This document shows, piece after piece, positions 1-8,237 of a stretch of DNA of 64,000 nucleotides. The notes under the pieces were generated by a model. It made no database searches. It worked only from the letters and a program-made list of their open reading frames with translations, and had not been told where the DNA came from. The position numbers and the translations under genes are program-made. Every line of letters starts with the position of its first letter. The first letter of the stretch is position 1. The stretch covers positions 158,113 to 222,112 of the forward strand of contig NZ_JAFCKH010000014.1 in NCBI RefSeq assembly GCF_018130505.1, read 5' to 3'. Source of the DNA: Bradyrhizobium tropiciagri (lineage in GTDB: Bacteria; Pseudomonadota; Alphaproteobacteria; Rhizobiales; Xanthobacteraceae).

Positions 1-2
1 TC

Positions 3-1655
3 GTCAGCATCCGCTGCGCGAGCTCGGTCATCGTCGCCATGATCACCGAAGTGTCGTGCGAGAACCTGCCGCCCTCGGACGAGTATATCGCGACCGCCTC
101 GGTCGACCTGCTCGGCGAGATCCTCGGCGGCGATCGGCCGAAATTCCAGCGGGGCGTCACCCATTATCCGACCATCGGCGACGCCACCGAGCTGATCACC
201 AACCAGGAGCTGCGCACGGTCTACGCGCCGAGCGGCTCGGACCAGATCAATGTCGGCACGCTGCAGCAGGACCGCTCGGTGATCGCCTATGTCGACGTCG
301 AGGAAATGCTCTCCAAGCACTTCGCGGTGCTCGGCTCGACCGGCGTCGGCAAATCCACCGGCGTGTCGCTGCTGCTCAACGAGATCCTGAAATCGCGCCC
401 GAACCTGCGCATCTTCCTGCTCGACGTGCACAACGAATATGGCCGCTGCTTCGGCGAGCGCGCCCAGGTGCTCAATCCGCGAAACCTGAAGCTGCCGTTC
501 TGGCTTTTCAACTTCGAAGAGATCGTCGACGTTTTGTTCGGCGGCCGTCCTGGCGTTGCCGAAGAGCTCGACATCCTCGCCGAAGTGATCCCGATCGCCA
601 AGGGCATCTATACCCAGTACCAGAACTCCGACCGGGTCGGCCTCGGGCTGAAGCGTGTCGATCCCAAGCAGATCGGCTACACCGTCGACACTCCGGTGCC
701 TTATCGCCTCGTCGACCTGCTGTCGTTGATCGACGAGCGGATGGGCAAGCTCGAGAACCGCTCCTCGCGCATCATCTATCACAAGCTGATCTCGCGCATC
801 GATGCGGTGCGCAACGATCCGCGCTACGCCTTCATGTTCGACAACGCCAATGTCGGCGGCGACACCATGGCCGAGGTGATCAGCTATCTGTTCCGCCTGC
901 CCGCCAACGGCAGGCCGATGACCATCATGCAGCTCGCCGGCTTCCCCGTCGAAGTCGTCGATTCCGTCGTGTCGGTGCTGTGCCGCATGGCGTTCGATTT
1001 CGGGCTGTGGAGCGACGGCGTCTCGCCGATGCTGTTCGTCTGCGAGGAAGCGCACCGCTACGCCTCGGCCGACCGCAACATCGGCTTCGGGCCGACCCGC
1101 AAGGCGGTATCGCGCATCGCCAAGGAAGGCCGCAAATACGGCGTCTATCTCGGCCTCATCACCCAGCGCCCGGCCGAGCTCGACGCCACCATCATCTCCC
1201 AGTGCAACACACTGTTCACGATGCGCCTCGCCAACGACCGCGACCAGGCGCTGCTGCGCTCGGCGGTCTCGGACGCCGCCGCCAACCTGTTGTCGTTCGT
1301 GCCCTCGCTCGGCACCCGCGAGGTGCTGGCGTTCGGCGAAGGCGTCGCGCTGCCGACGCGGCTGCGCTTCAAGGAGGTGCCGCCTCATCAATTGCCGCGC
1401 GGCGAAGCCACCATCGCCACGGTGCCCTCGGTCACCGCCGGCCATGACCTGCATTTCGTCAGCGCCGTGCTGGAACGCTGGCGCGGCGCCACCTCGCATC
1501 GCGACTCGCCCAACGATCCCGGCCTCAACGACCGGGGCTTCAACCCGCCACCGCCGCCGCCACGCACCATGGCACCGGCAGAGGCCCCGATGCTGCAGCC
1601 CTCGCTGGGGCTCGATCCGGATCGCTTCTCGCTGCTGAAGAAGCCGCTGCGCTGA
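3..1655 (+). CDS. HerA/DUF87-type ATP-binding protein (5' end outside window)
   Basis: P-loop ATPase of the HerA/DUF87 group, hexameric DNA translocase-like enzymes; the actual partner is unknown. The frame is open to the left edge, and residues before the first ATG (position 39) read like the usual N-terminal barrel, so the gene probably starts upstream of the window. Counting from that ATG, Walker A (GSTGVGKST) lies near residue 98, a Walker B-like strand (IFLLDVHNEYG) near residue 125 and a second acidic strand (LFVCEEAHRY) near residue 333, followed by an arginine-rich segment. The C-terminus is a proline-rich tail with a run of about six prolines and looks disordered. No NurA-like nuclease gene is adjacent within the window. 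Family call is firm; biological role is unknown. Confidence 0.85.
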   Translation, partial: VSIRCASSVIVAMITEVSCENLPPSDEYIATASVDLLGEILGGDRPKFQRGVTHYPTIGDATELITNQELRTVYAPSGSDQINVGTLQQDRSVIAYVDVEEMLSKHFAVLGSTGVGKSTGVSLLLNEILKSRPNLRIFLLDVHNEYGRCFGERAQVLNPRNLKLPFWLFNFEEIVDVLFGGRPGVAEELDILAEVIPIAKGIYTQYQNSDRVGLGLKRVDPKQIGYTVDTPVPYRLVDLLSLIDERMGKLENRSSRIIYHKLISRIDAVRNDPRYAFMFDNANVGGDTMAEVISYLFRLPANGRPMTIMQLAGFPVEVVDSVVSVLCRMAFDFGLWSDGVSPMLFVCEEAHRYASADRNIGFGPTRKAVSRIAKEGRKYGVYLGLITQRPAELDATIISQCNTLFTMRLANDRDQALLRSAVSDAAANLLSFVPSLGTREVLAFGEGVALPTRLRFKEVPPHQLPRGEATIATVPSVTAGHDLHFVSAVLERWRGATSHRDSPNDPGLNDRGFNPPPPPPRTMAPAEAPMLQPSLGLDPDRFSLLKKPLR

Positions 1656-1754
1656 GCCCCATCGCGGCAAGGCGCCACTGCGCCTTGCGCCCGCACCGTC
1701 ATCCACTATGGTCTCGCGTAACGCCGCGCTTCCGCGGCATGCCGGAACCATGTC

Positions 1755-2333
1755 ATGACGCAGCCCGCCGCAACGCGCTTCCAGACGCCCGCTCTCGATA
1801 AATTGCCCGAGGACATCCGCAGCCGCATCCTGGCGGTGCAGGAGAAGTCCGGCTTCGTGCCAAACGTCTTCCTGACCCTGGCGTATCGTCCGGACGAGTT
1901 TCGCGCGTTCTTCGCCTATCACGACGCGCTGATGGAGAAGGACAGTGGCCTCTCCAAGGCCGAGCGCGAGATGATCGTGGTGGCGACCAGCGCCGCCAAC
2001 CAGTGCCAGTATTGCGTGATCGCCCACGGCGCGATCCTGCGCATCCGCGCCAAGAATCCGCTTGTCGCTGACCAGATCGCGATCAACTACCGCAAGGCCG
2101 ACATCACGCCGCGGCAGCGCGCGATGCTGGACTTCGCGATGAAGGTGAGCCGCGCCGCCGAGGAAGTCTCGGAGGCGGATTTCGCCGCGCTCGCGGCCCA
2201 CGGCTTCAGCGACGACGACGTCTGGGACATCGCCGCGGTCGCGGCCTTCTTCGCGCTCTCGAACCGGCTCGCGAACGTCACCGCGATGCGCCCGAACGAG
2301 GAGTTCTACATGCTCGGGCGGCAGCCGAAATAG
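1755..2333 (+). CDS. AhpD-like peroxidase-related protein (carboxymuconolactone decarboxylase family)
   Basis: 192-residue helical protein of the AhpD/CMD superfamily, peroxidase-related subgroup. The redox motif CQYCVIAHG near residues 77-85 has the CxxC-x3-H arrangement used by alkylhydroperoxidases for thiol-based peroxide reduction. The length is typical for this subgroup, which is longer than canonical CMD proteins. It lies 99 bp after the HerA-like gene on the same strand, but the gap argues against tight co-expression. No signal peptide is visible, so it is probably cytoplasmic. The physiological substrate cannot be inferred. Confidence 0.85.
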   Translation: MTQPAATRFQTPALDKLPEDIRSRILAVQEKSGFVPNVFLTLAYRPDEFRAFFAYHDALMEKDSGLSKAEREMIVVATSAANQCQYCVIAHGAILRIRAKNPLVADQIAINYRKADITPRQRAMLDFAMKVSRAAEEVSEADFAALAAHGFSDDDVWDIAAVAAFFALSNRLANVTAMRPNEEFYMLGRQPK

Positions 2334-2366
2334 CGCGCTTCCCGCAGCCCGGAAAGCGGCTGCGGA

Positions 2367-2993
2367 TCAGTCGTCCGACGCCGGCCCGCACCAGCCGGGC
2401 AGGTAGACCGCGTCCTTGCTGCGGCCGAGCGCCAGGCCCTTCTCCAGCGCCTTGGCGAAGCTGTTCTCCACGGTCTTGCGCGGGATGTGCCGGCGCAGGA
2501 AATCGGCCCACAGGAATTCGCTGAACGGCGTCGTGTCCTTGGCGAAGCCGCCGGCCCGCCGCATCTCGCCGGCGAGGCTGCGGAACGGATCGTCCTTGAG
2601 ATCCTTGATCGACTTCGGAATGTCGCGGAAATGGCGGCGCTCGCCCTTGGCGTCGTAGGGATAGACCCAGCGCTTGTTGTCCATGACACCCCAGAACACG
2701 TCGCGCTCGACCATCGTGAGGTCGCCGATCACGGTGACCAGGATGTCCTTGACGCCCTCCTCGTGCAGCGCACGCGCCATGTGATGGTGATCGACCACGT
2801 AGTAACGGTCATCGGGCCCATGGACCACCGGGATCATGTGCTTGCCGAGCAGCTCGGCGCGCTTCTTGTCCGACTTGTGCTCGCGCCAGCGCCGCCGCTT
2901 CTCCTTCACCTCCTGCATGCCGACCGTCATCTGCGTCGGCCGCAGCGACAGGATCGGGACCGGTTTGACATAGGGCTCGCGCGTATGGGCCAT
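2367..2993 (-). CDS. ParB/sulfiredoxin-fold putative nuclease (ParBc_2-like)
   Basis: 208 residues if translation starts at the ATG whose first base is 2993; this start has a good ribosome binding site (AGGGAG, about 7 nt upstream), and the open frame further upstream has no such signal. The N-terminal half carries the ParB-like arrangement: a statement-like strand (VPILSLRPTQ), a helix beginning VGMQEVKEK, then IPVVHGPDDRYYVVDHHHMA, where the D-H-H-H replaces the DGHHR of ParB nucleases. This matches the ParBc_2 group of putative ParB-like nucleases. No centromere or partition genes are nearby, so chromosome partitioning is unlikely. Activity is unproven. Confidence 0.8.
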   Translation of the reverse strand: MAHTREPYVKPVPILSLRPTQMTVGMQEVKEKRRRWREHKSDKKRAELLGKHMIPVVHGPDDRYYVVDHHHMARALHEEGVKDILVTVIGDLTMVERDVFWGVMDNKRWVYPYDAKGERRHFRDIPKSIKDLKDDPFRSLAGEMRRAGGFAKDTTPFSEFLWADFLRRHIPRKTVENSFAKALEKGLALGRSKDAVYLPGWCGPASDD

Positions 2994-3335
2994 GATGTGT
3001 GCTCCCTTCCACCGGCATGCCGGAATGAGTTCCACTATGACATGAGGCCACGGACGGGTGAAAGAGCGCCAGCCCGCACCTCCGCGAGTCGTGTTCGAAC
3101 GACAAGCAGCTCCCGGCGTTTGCAGCGCAAACTGTGCATGCGCGAAGTCGAGCCAACCACGGCATGGCCACGCAGCGAGATGCCGCGTGACACGACGGCG
3201 ATCTCGATGTCGACGACGGTCAGTTCCGCGGGACACGCGAGCGATATGAATACCACCTCCGCGCGCACCAAGATTTTAGGTGTGAAGCGCAGCGAACATG
3301 CTAAACATCATGACGAGGCGACCGGACTGACAGCA

Positions 3336-3674
3336 GTGAAAACCCAGCGGCCAATTTCCACGGATAGCGAGCACGTGGTGCTCAAATTCCGGCCGCGTAC
3401 CTCGGCGCAGCCGCCCGGCAAGCGCGAGGAGCCCGCCCGGCCACAGCCCGCCTCCGTCGCCAACGACCTCTCCCGTTACGAGAAGCCGCGCGAGGAGCCG
3501 GACGATTTCCGTCAGCGCATGCTCGCCAACATCGCCGCCTTCGCCTTCACCGTGGCGCTGACCGCGATCGGCATCTGGCTGGCCATGAGCATCGCCGACC
3601 TGCGCAAGACTCAGGACTGCGTGCTGATGGGCCGCCGGGATTGCGCGAAGATTACTGTGATGCCGCGCACCTAG
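3336..3674 (+). CDS. Small single-pass membrane protein, unknown function
   Basis: About 112 residues from a GTG start; the frame is open far upstream but that part is the antisense of the ParB-like gene and looks spurious. The N-terminal two thirds are charged and proline-rich (cytoplasmic-looking), followed near residues 70-92 by one hydrophobic helix (IAAFAFTVALTAIGIWLAM) and a short tail with two cysteines (QDCVLMGRRDCAKI). I do not recognise a named family; the shape resembles small conserved membrane proteins common in Bradyrhizobiaceae. The start is uncertain: an in-frame ATG at 3246 would add 30 residues. Confidence 0.5.
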   Translation: MKTQRPISTDSEHVVLKFRPRTSAQPPGKREEPARPQPASVANDLSRYEKPREEPDDFRQRMLANIAAFAFTVALTAIGIWLAMSIADLRKTQDCVLMGRRDCAKITVMPRT

Positions 3675-3747
3675 CCGGCCGGAACCCCGTCCCCAGGGCT
3701 GCCCCCAAGGCTGCCCCCAGCCGTCCCGCCGGACCGGCCAAGCTCCA

Positions 3748-3776
3748 TTGAACTAACGGCCCCGCTCCGATATACG
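3748..3776 (+). promoter_or_regulatory. Candidate sigma-70-like promoter for the acpXL cluster
   Basis: TTGAAC (3748-3753) and TATACG (3771-3776) are separated by exactly 17 nt, close to the housekeeping -35/-10 pattern, about 100 bp upstream of acpXL and in the only sizeable gap before the VLCFA cluster. Seen by eye; no start site is known. Confidence 0.4.
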
Positions 3777-3874
3777 GGCACACGACTCCGGCACCAGAAC
3801 CAGGGCATTCCGGGGCGAAGCGCCCGCGTCCTCCTGAGCCTACCCGGAATAACCTTCAATATATCAAAGGCTTA

Positions 3875-4177
3875 ATGATGTCTTCCACATTCGAGCAGAT
3901 CGCCAACATTATCGCTGAGACGTGCGATATCCCGCGCGACACGATCAAGCCGGAGAGCCACGCTATCGACGATCTGGGGATCGACAGCCTCGACTTTCTC
4001 GACATAGCATTCGCCATCGACAAGGCCTTTGGAATCAAGATGCCGCTCGAGAAGTGGACCCAGGAGGTCAACGACGGCAAGGCGACGACGGAGCAGTACT
4101 TCGTGTTGAAGAATCTCGCCGACCGGATCGACGAACTCGTCGCGGCCAAGAACGCGGGCGCGGGCACGGGCTCGTAA
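3875..4177 (+). CDS. acpXL: Acyl carrier protein AcpXL for very-long-chain lipid A acylation
   Basis: Specialised acyl carrier protein on which the 27-hydroxyoctacosanoate-type very-long-chain fatty acid of rhizobial lipid A is built. It has 100 residues with the phosphopantetheine site in the motif [10 protein letters not shown] (Ser38), an acidic fold and a C-terminal extension longer than housekeeping AcpP. Two consecutive ATG codons open the frame; either is possible. It heads a same-strand cluster with fabZXL 9 bp downstream, then two ketoacyl synthases and the LpxXL acyltransferase, which is what separates it from AcpP. Identification rests on this context as much as on the sequence. 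Confidence 0.92.
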   Translation: MMSSTFEQIANIIAETCDIPRDTIKPESHAIDDLGIDSLDFLDIAFAIDKAFGIKMPLEKWTQEVNDGKATTEQYFVLKNLADRIDELVAAKNAGAGTGS

Positions 4178-4186
4178 TCGCCCGCC

Positions 4187-4672
4187 ATGAAGCTTGAAAC
4201 GTTTCAGCTGATCGATCGGATCGTCGACCTCAACCTCGACACGAAGACGATCGTGGTCGAGGCGGACGTGCCGCCGGAGTGCCATTCGGTGTTCTCGGGA
4301 CACTTCCCGGGCTATCCGATCATGCCTGGCGTGCTGCTCACCGAAGCGATGGCGCAGAGCTCGGGCTGGCTGATCCTCGGCCTCACGAAGTTCGAGCGCA
4401 TGCCCTTCCTGGCCATGGTCAGGGAAGCCAAGATGCGCGGCTTCGTCCCGCCCGGCTCGCTGCTGACGATCGAGGCGAAGATCGAGCACGAGGGTTCGGG
4501 CTTCGCGGTGACCTCGGCGAAGGTCCGCATCGGCAAGGACGTCAAATGCAACGCCGAGCTGACGTTCCGCCACGTCCCGTTCCCCAGCCCGGATTTGCGC
4601 GTGCACATGGATGCGATGGCCACCAGGATCGGCTTTCCGCAGCAGGCGCTTTCCGCAGCAGGCAATGAGTAA
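4187..4672 (+). CDS. fabZXL: 3-hydroxyacyl-ACP dehydratase of the VLCFA cluster (FabZ family)
   Basis: Hot-dog-fold dehydratase removing water from 3-hydroxyacyl-AcpXL during VLCFA elongation. The FabZ signature GHFPGYPIMPGVLLTEAMAQ spans residues 38-57, with catalytic His39 and Glu53; glutamate at the second position fits FabZ rather than FabA. It has 161 residues, slightly longer than housekeeping FabZ, with the extra length at the C-terminus. It follows acpXL by 9 bp, and its TAA stop overlaps the ATG of the next gene (4670-4674), consistent with coupled translation. Confidence 0.9.
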   Translation: MKLETFQLIDRIVDLNLDTKTIVVEADVPPECHSVFSGHFPGYPIMPGVLLTEAMAQSSGWLILGLTKFERMPFLAMVREAKMRGFVPPGSLLTIEAKIEHEGSGFAVTSAKVRIGKDVKCNAELTFRHVPFPSPDLRVHMDAMATRIGFPQQALSAAGNE

Positions 4673-5853
4673 TGGCTGAGAAGGAAGTCTGGATTACCGG
4701 CATCGGCCTGCTCTCCTCGCTCGGCGAGGGGCTGGATGCGCATTGGGAAGCGCTCGGCGACAAGCGCGTCAATGCCGACGAGACACGCCTTGCGCCCTAC
4801 GTGATCCATCCGATCGGTCCGGTCAGCTTCGACGCCCAGATCCCGAAGAAGGGCGATCAGCGCCAGATGGAAACCTGGCAGCGCATCGGCACCTATGCTG
4901 CCGGGCTCGCGCTGGATTCCGCCGGCGTCAAAGGCAATCAGGAAATCCTGTCGCGGATGGACATGATCATCGCGGCCGGCGGCGGCGAGCGTGATCTCAC
5001 CGTCGACATGGCGATCATGAACGCCGACGCGCAGGGCAAGCTGCCGCCCGCCCTGCTCAACGAGAAGCTGATGAACGAGTTGCGCCCGACGCTGTTCCTG
5101 GCGCAGCTGTCGAACCTGCTCGCCGGCAACATCGCGATCGTGCACGGCGTGTGCGGGACCTCGCGTACCTTCATGGGCGAGGAAGCCTCCGGCATCGACG
5201 CGGCGCGGATCGCGGTCGCGCGCATCGGAGCCGGCCAGAGCGACATCGCGCTCGTCGGCGCCGCCCATAATGGCGATCGCGGCGATTTGCTGATGCTCTA
5301 CGCGTTCGGTGACTTCGCGCTCAAGAATCAGCACAGCTCGATCTGGTCGCGCCGGAACAATCCGGGCTTTGCGATCGGCTCCGCCGGTGCCTTCCTGGTG
5401 ATGGAATCGCGCGAGCATGCCGAAGCCCGCGGCGCCAAGCCGTTCGCCAGGCTGACCAAGGTGGTTGCCGATCTCGCCCGGCGCAAGGAGCCGGGTGCGG
5501 TGACCAAATCGCTGCAGGCGATGTGGCCCAAGCTCGGGGTCGGCGACGATGCGGTCCTGATCACGGGTGCGACCGGCGCCGAGCCGGCGACCTCGGAGGA
5601 GCGCGCCTTCCTGGAGCAGCATCCCGGGCTTGCCGTGCGCGCCCCCGGCACGACCTTCGGCCATACGATGGAAGCGCAGTTTCCGCTCGGGCTCGCGCTC
5701 GCGGCGCTGTCGATCTCGCGCGGCAAGCTCTACCCCGGCAACGATCCGGCCGGCTTCGAGGTTGAAAAGCCCGGCGCGCCCACCCAGATTGTCGTGATGG
5801 GGGTCGGACACTGGCAGGGCGAAGGCATGGCGCTGGTCGAGGCTGCCGAGTAG
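4672..5853 (+). CDS. fabF2XL: Beta-ketoacyl-ACP synthase FabF2XL (divergent, one catalytic His missing)
   Basis: 393-residue thiolase-fold condensing enzyme of the AcpXL pathway. The nucleophilic cysteine is present (VHGVCGTSRT, Cys161) and so is the second histidine (TTFGHTMEAQ, His331). The segment that should carry the first catalytic histidine (NAHGTST in KAS II) reads ITGATGAEPAT around residues 297-307 and has no His. It overlaps fabZXL and is followed 27 bp later by a KAS with a complete triad. By analogy with KAS/chain-length-factor pairs it may be a partner subunit that sets chain length rather than an independent enzyme; this is inference. The order fits the fabF2XL position in rhizobial clusters. 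Confidence 0.85.
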   Translation: MAEKEVWITGIGLLSSLGEGLDAHWEALGDKRVNADETRLAPYVIHPIGPVSFDAQIPKKGDQRQMETWQRIGTYAAGLALDSAGVKGNQEILSRMDMIIAAGGGERDLTVDMAIMNADAQGKLPPALLNEKLMNELRPTLFLAQLSNLLAGNIAIVHGVCGTSRTFMGEEASGIDAARIAVARIGAGQSDIALVGAAHNGDRGDLLMLYAFGDFALKNQHSSIWSRRNNPGFAIGSAGAFLVMESREHAEARGAKPFARLTKVVADLARRKEPGAVTKSLQAMWPKLGVGDDAVLITGATGAEPATSEERAFLEQHPGLAVRAPGTTFGHTMEAQFPLGLALAALSISRGKLYPGNDPAGFEVEKPGAPTQIVVMGVGHWQGEGMALVEAAE

Positions 5854-5880
5854 ATCCGACTATTTATCGACGGGGACACC

Positions 5881-7161
5881 ATGGCAGCAGCACGCGATAA
5901 ATTCGGCCGGCCGATCGTTGTCGTAACCGGCATGGGCATCGTGACGTCGCTCGGCGCCGGCAAGGACGACAACTGGAAGCGGCTGACCGCGGGCGAGTCC
6001 GGCATCAAGACCGTGACCCGTTTCCCGATCGACAGCCTGAAGACGACGATGGCCGGCGCGGTCGACTTCGTCACCGTCGAGCCGTTCTCCTCGACCAGCC
6101 TGTCGCAGCGCCTGGCCGAGATCGCCACCGAAGAGGCACTCGCGCAGTCCGGCATCGGCAGCAAGGGCGACTTCCCCGGCCCGATGTTCCTGGCCGTCGC
6201 CCCGATCGAGACCGAATGGCCGCAACGGCTGGAAGTCGCGCGTGCCGTGCCGAAGACCGATTTCAACATCATCGATTATCTGGCGACCTGCAGCGAAGGC
6301 GGCAAGTTCACTCACTTTCACCGGCGCTTCACCTTCGGCTCGGTCGCGCTGCACCTCGCCGAGACGTTCGGCACCAAGGGATCGCCGATCTCGCTGTCGA
6401 CGGCCTGCGCGTCCGGCGCGACCGCGATCCAGCTCGGCGTCGAGGCGATCCGCCGCGGCGAGACCGATGCAGCGCTGTGCGTCGCGACCGACGGCTCGGT
6501 CAATCCCGAAGCCATGGTGCGCTTCTCCCTGCTCTCGGCGCTCTCGACCCAGAACGATCCGCCCCAGGGCGCCTCGAAGCCGTTCTCGAAGAACCGCGAC
6601 GGCTTCGTGATGGCCGAAGGCGCCGGCACGCTGGTGCTGGAGAGCTATGATGCCGCGATCGCGCGCGGCGCACGCATCCTCGGCGTCGTCGCCGGCTGTG
6701 GCGAGCTAACCGACTCCTTCCACCGCACCCGCTCGGCGCCCGACGGCAAGCCGGCAATCGGCTGCGTGCGCAAGACGCTTGCGGACGCCGGCATGGAGCC
6801 GAACCAGATCGACCACATCAACGCGCACGGCACCTCGACGCCGGAAAACGACAAGATGGAATATCTTGCGACGTCGGCGGTGTTCGGCGAGCACACCGCG
6901 AGCATCCCGGTGTCGTCGAACAAGTCGATGGTCGGCCACACCATCTCGGCGGCCGGCGCGGTCGAGGCGATCTACTCGCTGCTCACGCTCGAGCATCAGC
7001 GGATTCCGCCGACCATCAATTACGAGGTGCCGGATCCCGCGATCCCGTTCGACGTGGTCGGCAACAAGGCGCGCGACGCCAAGGTGACCGCCGTGATGTC
7101 GAACTCGTTCGGCTTCGGCGGGCAGAACGCCTCGCTGATCCTGACCCGCGAACCCGCTTAA
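5881..7161 (+). CDS. fabF1XL: Beta-ketoacyl-ACP synthase FabF1XL (complete active site)
   Basis: 426-residue KAS II-type condensing enzyme, expected to elongate acyl-AcpXL towards C26-C32 chains. All three catalytic residues are visible: Cys176 in LSTACASGAT, His316 in INAHGTSTPEND and His353 in SMVGHTISAAGA. A GGGGAC ribosome binding site precedes the ATG. It is the active-looking member of the adjacent KAS pair and may work as a heterodimer with FabF2XL. In Rhizobium clusters an alcohol dehydrogenase gene (adh2XL) follows; here the next gene, 21 bp away, is already lpxXL. Confidence 0.92.
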   Translation: MAAARDKFGRPIVVVTGMGIVTSLGAGKDDNWKRLTAGESGIKTVTRFPIDSLKTTMAGAVDFVTVEPFSSTSLSQRLAEIATEEALAQSGIGSKGDFPGPMFLAVAPIETEWPQRLEVARAVPKTDFNIIDYLATCSEGGKFTHFHRRFTFGSVALHLAETFGTKGSPISLSTACASGATAIQLGVEAIRRGETDAALCVATDGSVNPEAMVRFSLLSALSTQNDPPQGASKPFSKNRDGFVMAEGAGTLVLESYDAAIARGARILGVVAGCGELTDSFHRTRSAPDGKPAIGCVRKTLADAGMEPNQIDHINAHGTSTPENDKMEYLATSAVFGEHTASIPVSSNKSMVGHTISAAGAVEAIYSLLTLEHQRIPPTINYEVPDPAIPFDVVGNKARDAKVTAVMSNSFGFGGQNASLILTREPA

Positions 7162-7182
7162 GCCAGCGCCTCGCTTCGCACG

Positions 7183-8118
7183 ATGAAACGTCTGCTCCTG
7201 CGCACCAGGGCGCATTTGCGCAACGCCGCGAAGCCCGTCACCGATGCTGCCATCGGTGGACTGACGATCGGCCTGCTGCGAACCGCACGCATTTTCGATC
7301 CGGACACGACCGCAAGGTTCTTCGGCCGCGCCGCGCATTTTGTCGGCCGACGGCTGCGCGAAGATCGCATCGGTCGCGAGAACCTCAGGGCGGCGTTCCC
7401 CGAGAAGTCACCGGAGGAGATCGAGACCATTCTCACCGGGGTCTGGCACAATCTCGGGCGTCTCGGCGCCGAGTTCGCCAATCTCGACCACATCTGGGAT
7501 CATGATCCCGCGGATCCCGACAGGCCGGGCCGCGTCGAATTCTCCGGGCGCAGCAAGGAGTTGTTCGACCAGTTGCGCGATGACGGCAAGCCCGCGCTGT
7601 TCTTTGCCGCGCACCTCGGCAATTGGGAGCTTCCCGCGCTCGCCGCGGTCGCGCACGGGCTCGACGCCACGATCCTGTTCCGCCGCCCGAACATCGAAGC
7701 CGCCGACCGCGCCATCGAACGCATCCGCGCGGTCAAGATGGGCACGCTGGTGCCGGCCGGCCGCGATGCGCCGCTGAAGTTGGCGCAGGCGCTGCAGAAG
7801 GGCCAGCACGTCGCGATGCTGGTCGATCAGTATCTCACCAACGGCGTTCCCGTCACCTTCTTCGGCCGCAAGACCACCGCCAACCCGCTGCTGGCGCGGC
7901 TGCGCCGGCAGGTCGATTGCCCGATCCACGGCACGAGGATCATCCGCCTGCCCGACGGCCGCTTCCGCGGCGAGGTCTCCGAAGAGGTGAAGCCGGTGTT
8001 CGATGCGTCCGGCCAGGTCGACATCCAGGGCACCATGCAGGCGGTCACCGACGTCGTCGAAGGCTGGGTTCGCGAATATCCGGATCAATGGCTCTGGCTG
8101 CACCGAAGGTGGCGGTGA
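7183..8118 (+). CDS. lpxXL: Lipid A VLCFA acyltransferase LpxXL (LpxL/HtrB family)
   Basis: 311-residue inner-membrane lysophospholipid acyltransferase-fold enzyme that transfers the very-long-chain fatty acid from AcpXL to lipid A. The LpxL-family HxxxxE catalytic motif is in FAAHLGNWELPAL near residues 143-155; a second conserved block (HVAMLVDQYL) lies near residues 207-216. The N-terminus has a weakly hydrophobic stretch suitable for membrane association. It closes the acpXL cluster on the same strand and is followed by an intergenic palindrome. The cluster context distinguishes it from a housekeeping lauroyltransferase. Confidence 0.9.
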   Translation: MKRLLLRTRAHLRNAAKPVTDAAIGGLTIGLLRTARIFDPDTTARFFGRAAHFVGRRLREDRIGRENLRAAFPEKSPEEIETILTGVWHNLGRLGAEFANLDHIWDHDPADPDRPGRVEFSGRSKELFDQLRDDGKPALFFAAHLGNWELPALAAVAHGLDATILFRRPNIEAADRAIERIRAVKMGTLVPAGRDAPLKLAQALQKGQHVAMLVDQYLTNGVPVTFFGRKTTANPLLARLRRQVDCPIHGTRIIRLPDGRFRGEVSEEVKPVFDASGQVDIQGTMQAVTDVVEGWVREYPDQWLWLHRRWR

Positions 8119-8125
8119 GAGCCCC

Positions 8126-8229
8126 GTCATTCCGGGGCGATGCGAAAGCATCGAACCCTCAGGTGCGTAATTGCGCACCGAGAATCTCGAGATTCCGGGT
8201 CTGGTGCTGGCGCACCATCCCGGAATGAC
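8126..8229. repeat. Palindromic intergenic repeat (GTCATTCCGGG arms)
   Basis: An 11-bp arm GTCATTCCGGG at the left is repeated in inverted form at the right end; the interior also contains short inverted parts. It fills the gap between two convergent genes. A short element with the same arm type occurs at 28903-28937. Confidence 0.7.
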
Positions 8230-8237
8230 GCTTCGCG

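Noticed and set aside
2487-3335. Upstream extension of the small membrane protein frame
   Set aside because: It lies antisense to the ParB-like gene and lacks any domain; the hydrophobic protein can start at the GTG at 3336.
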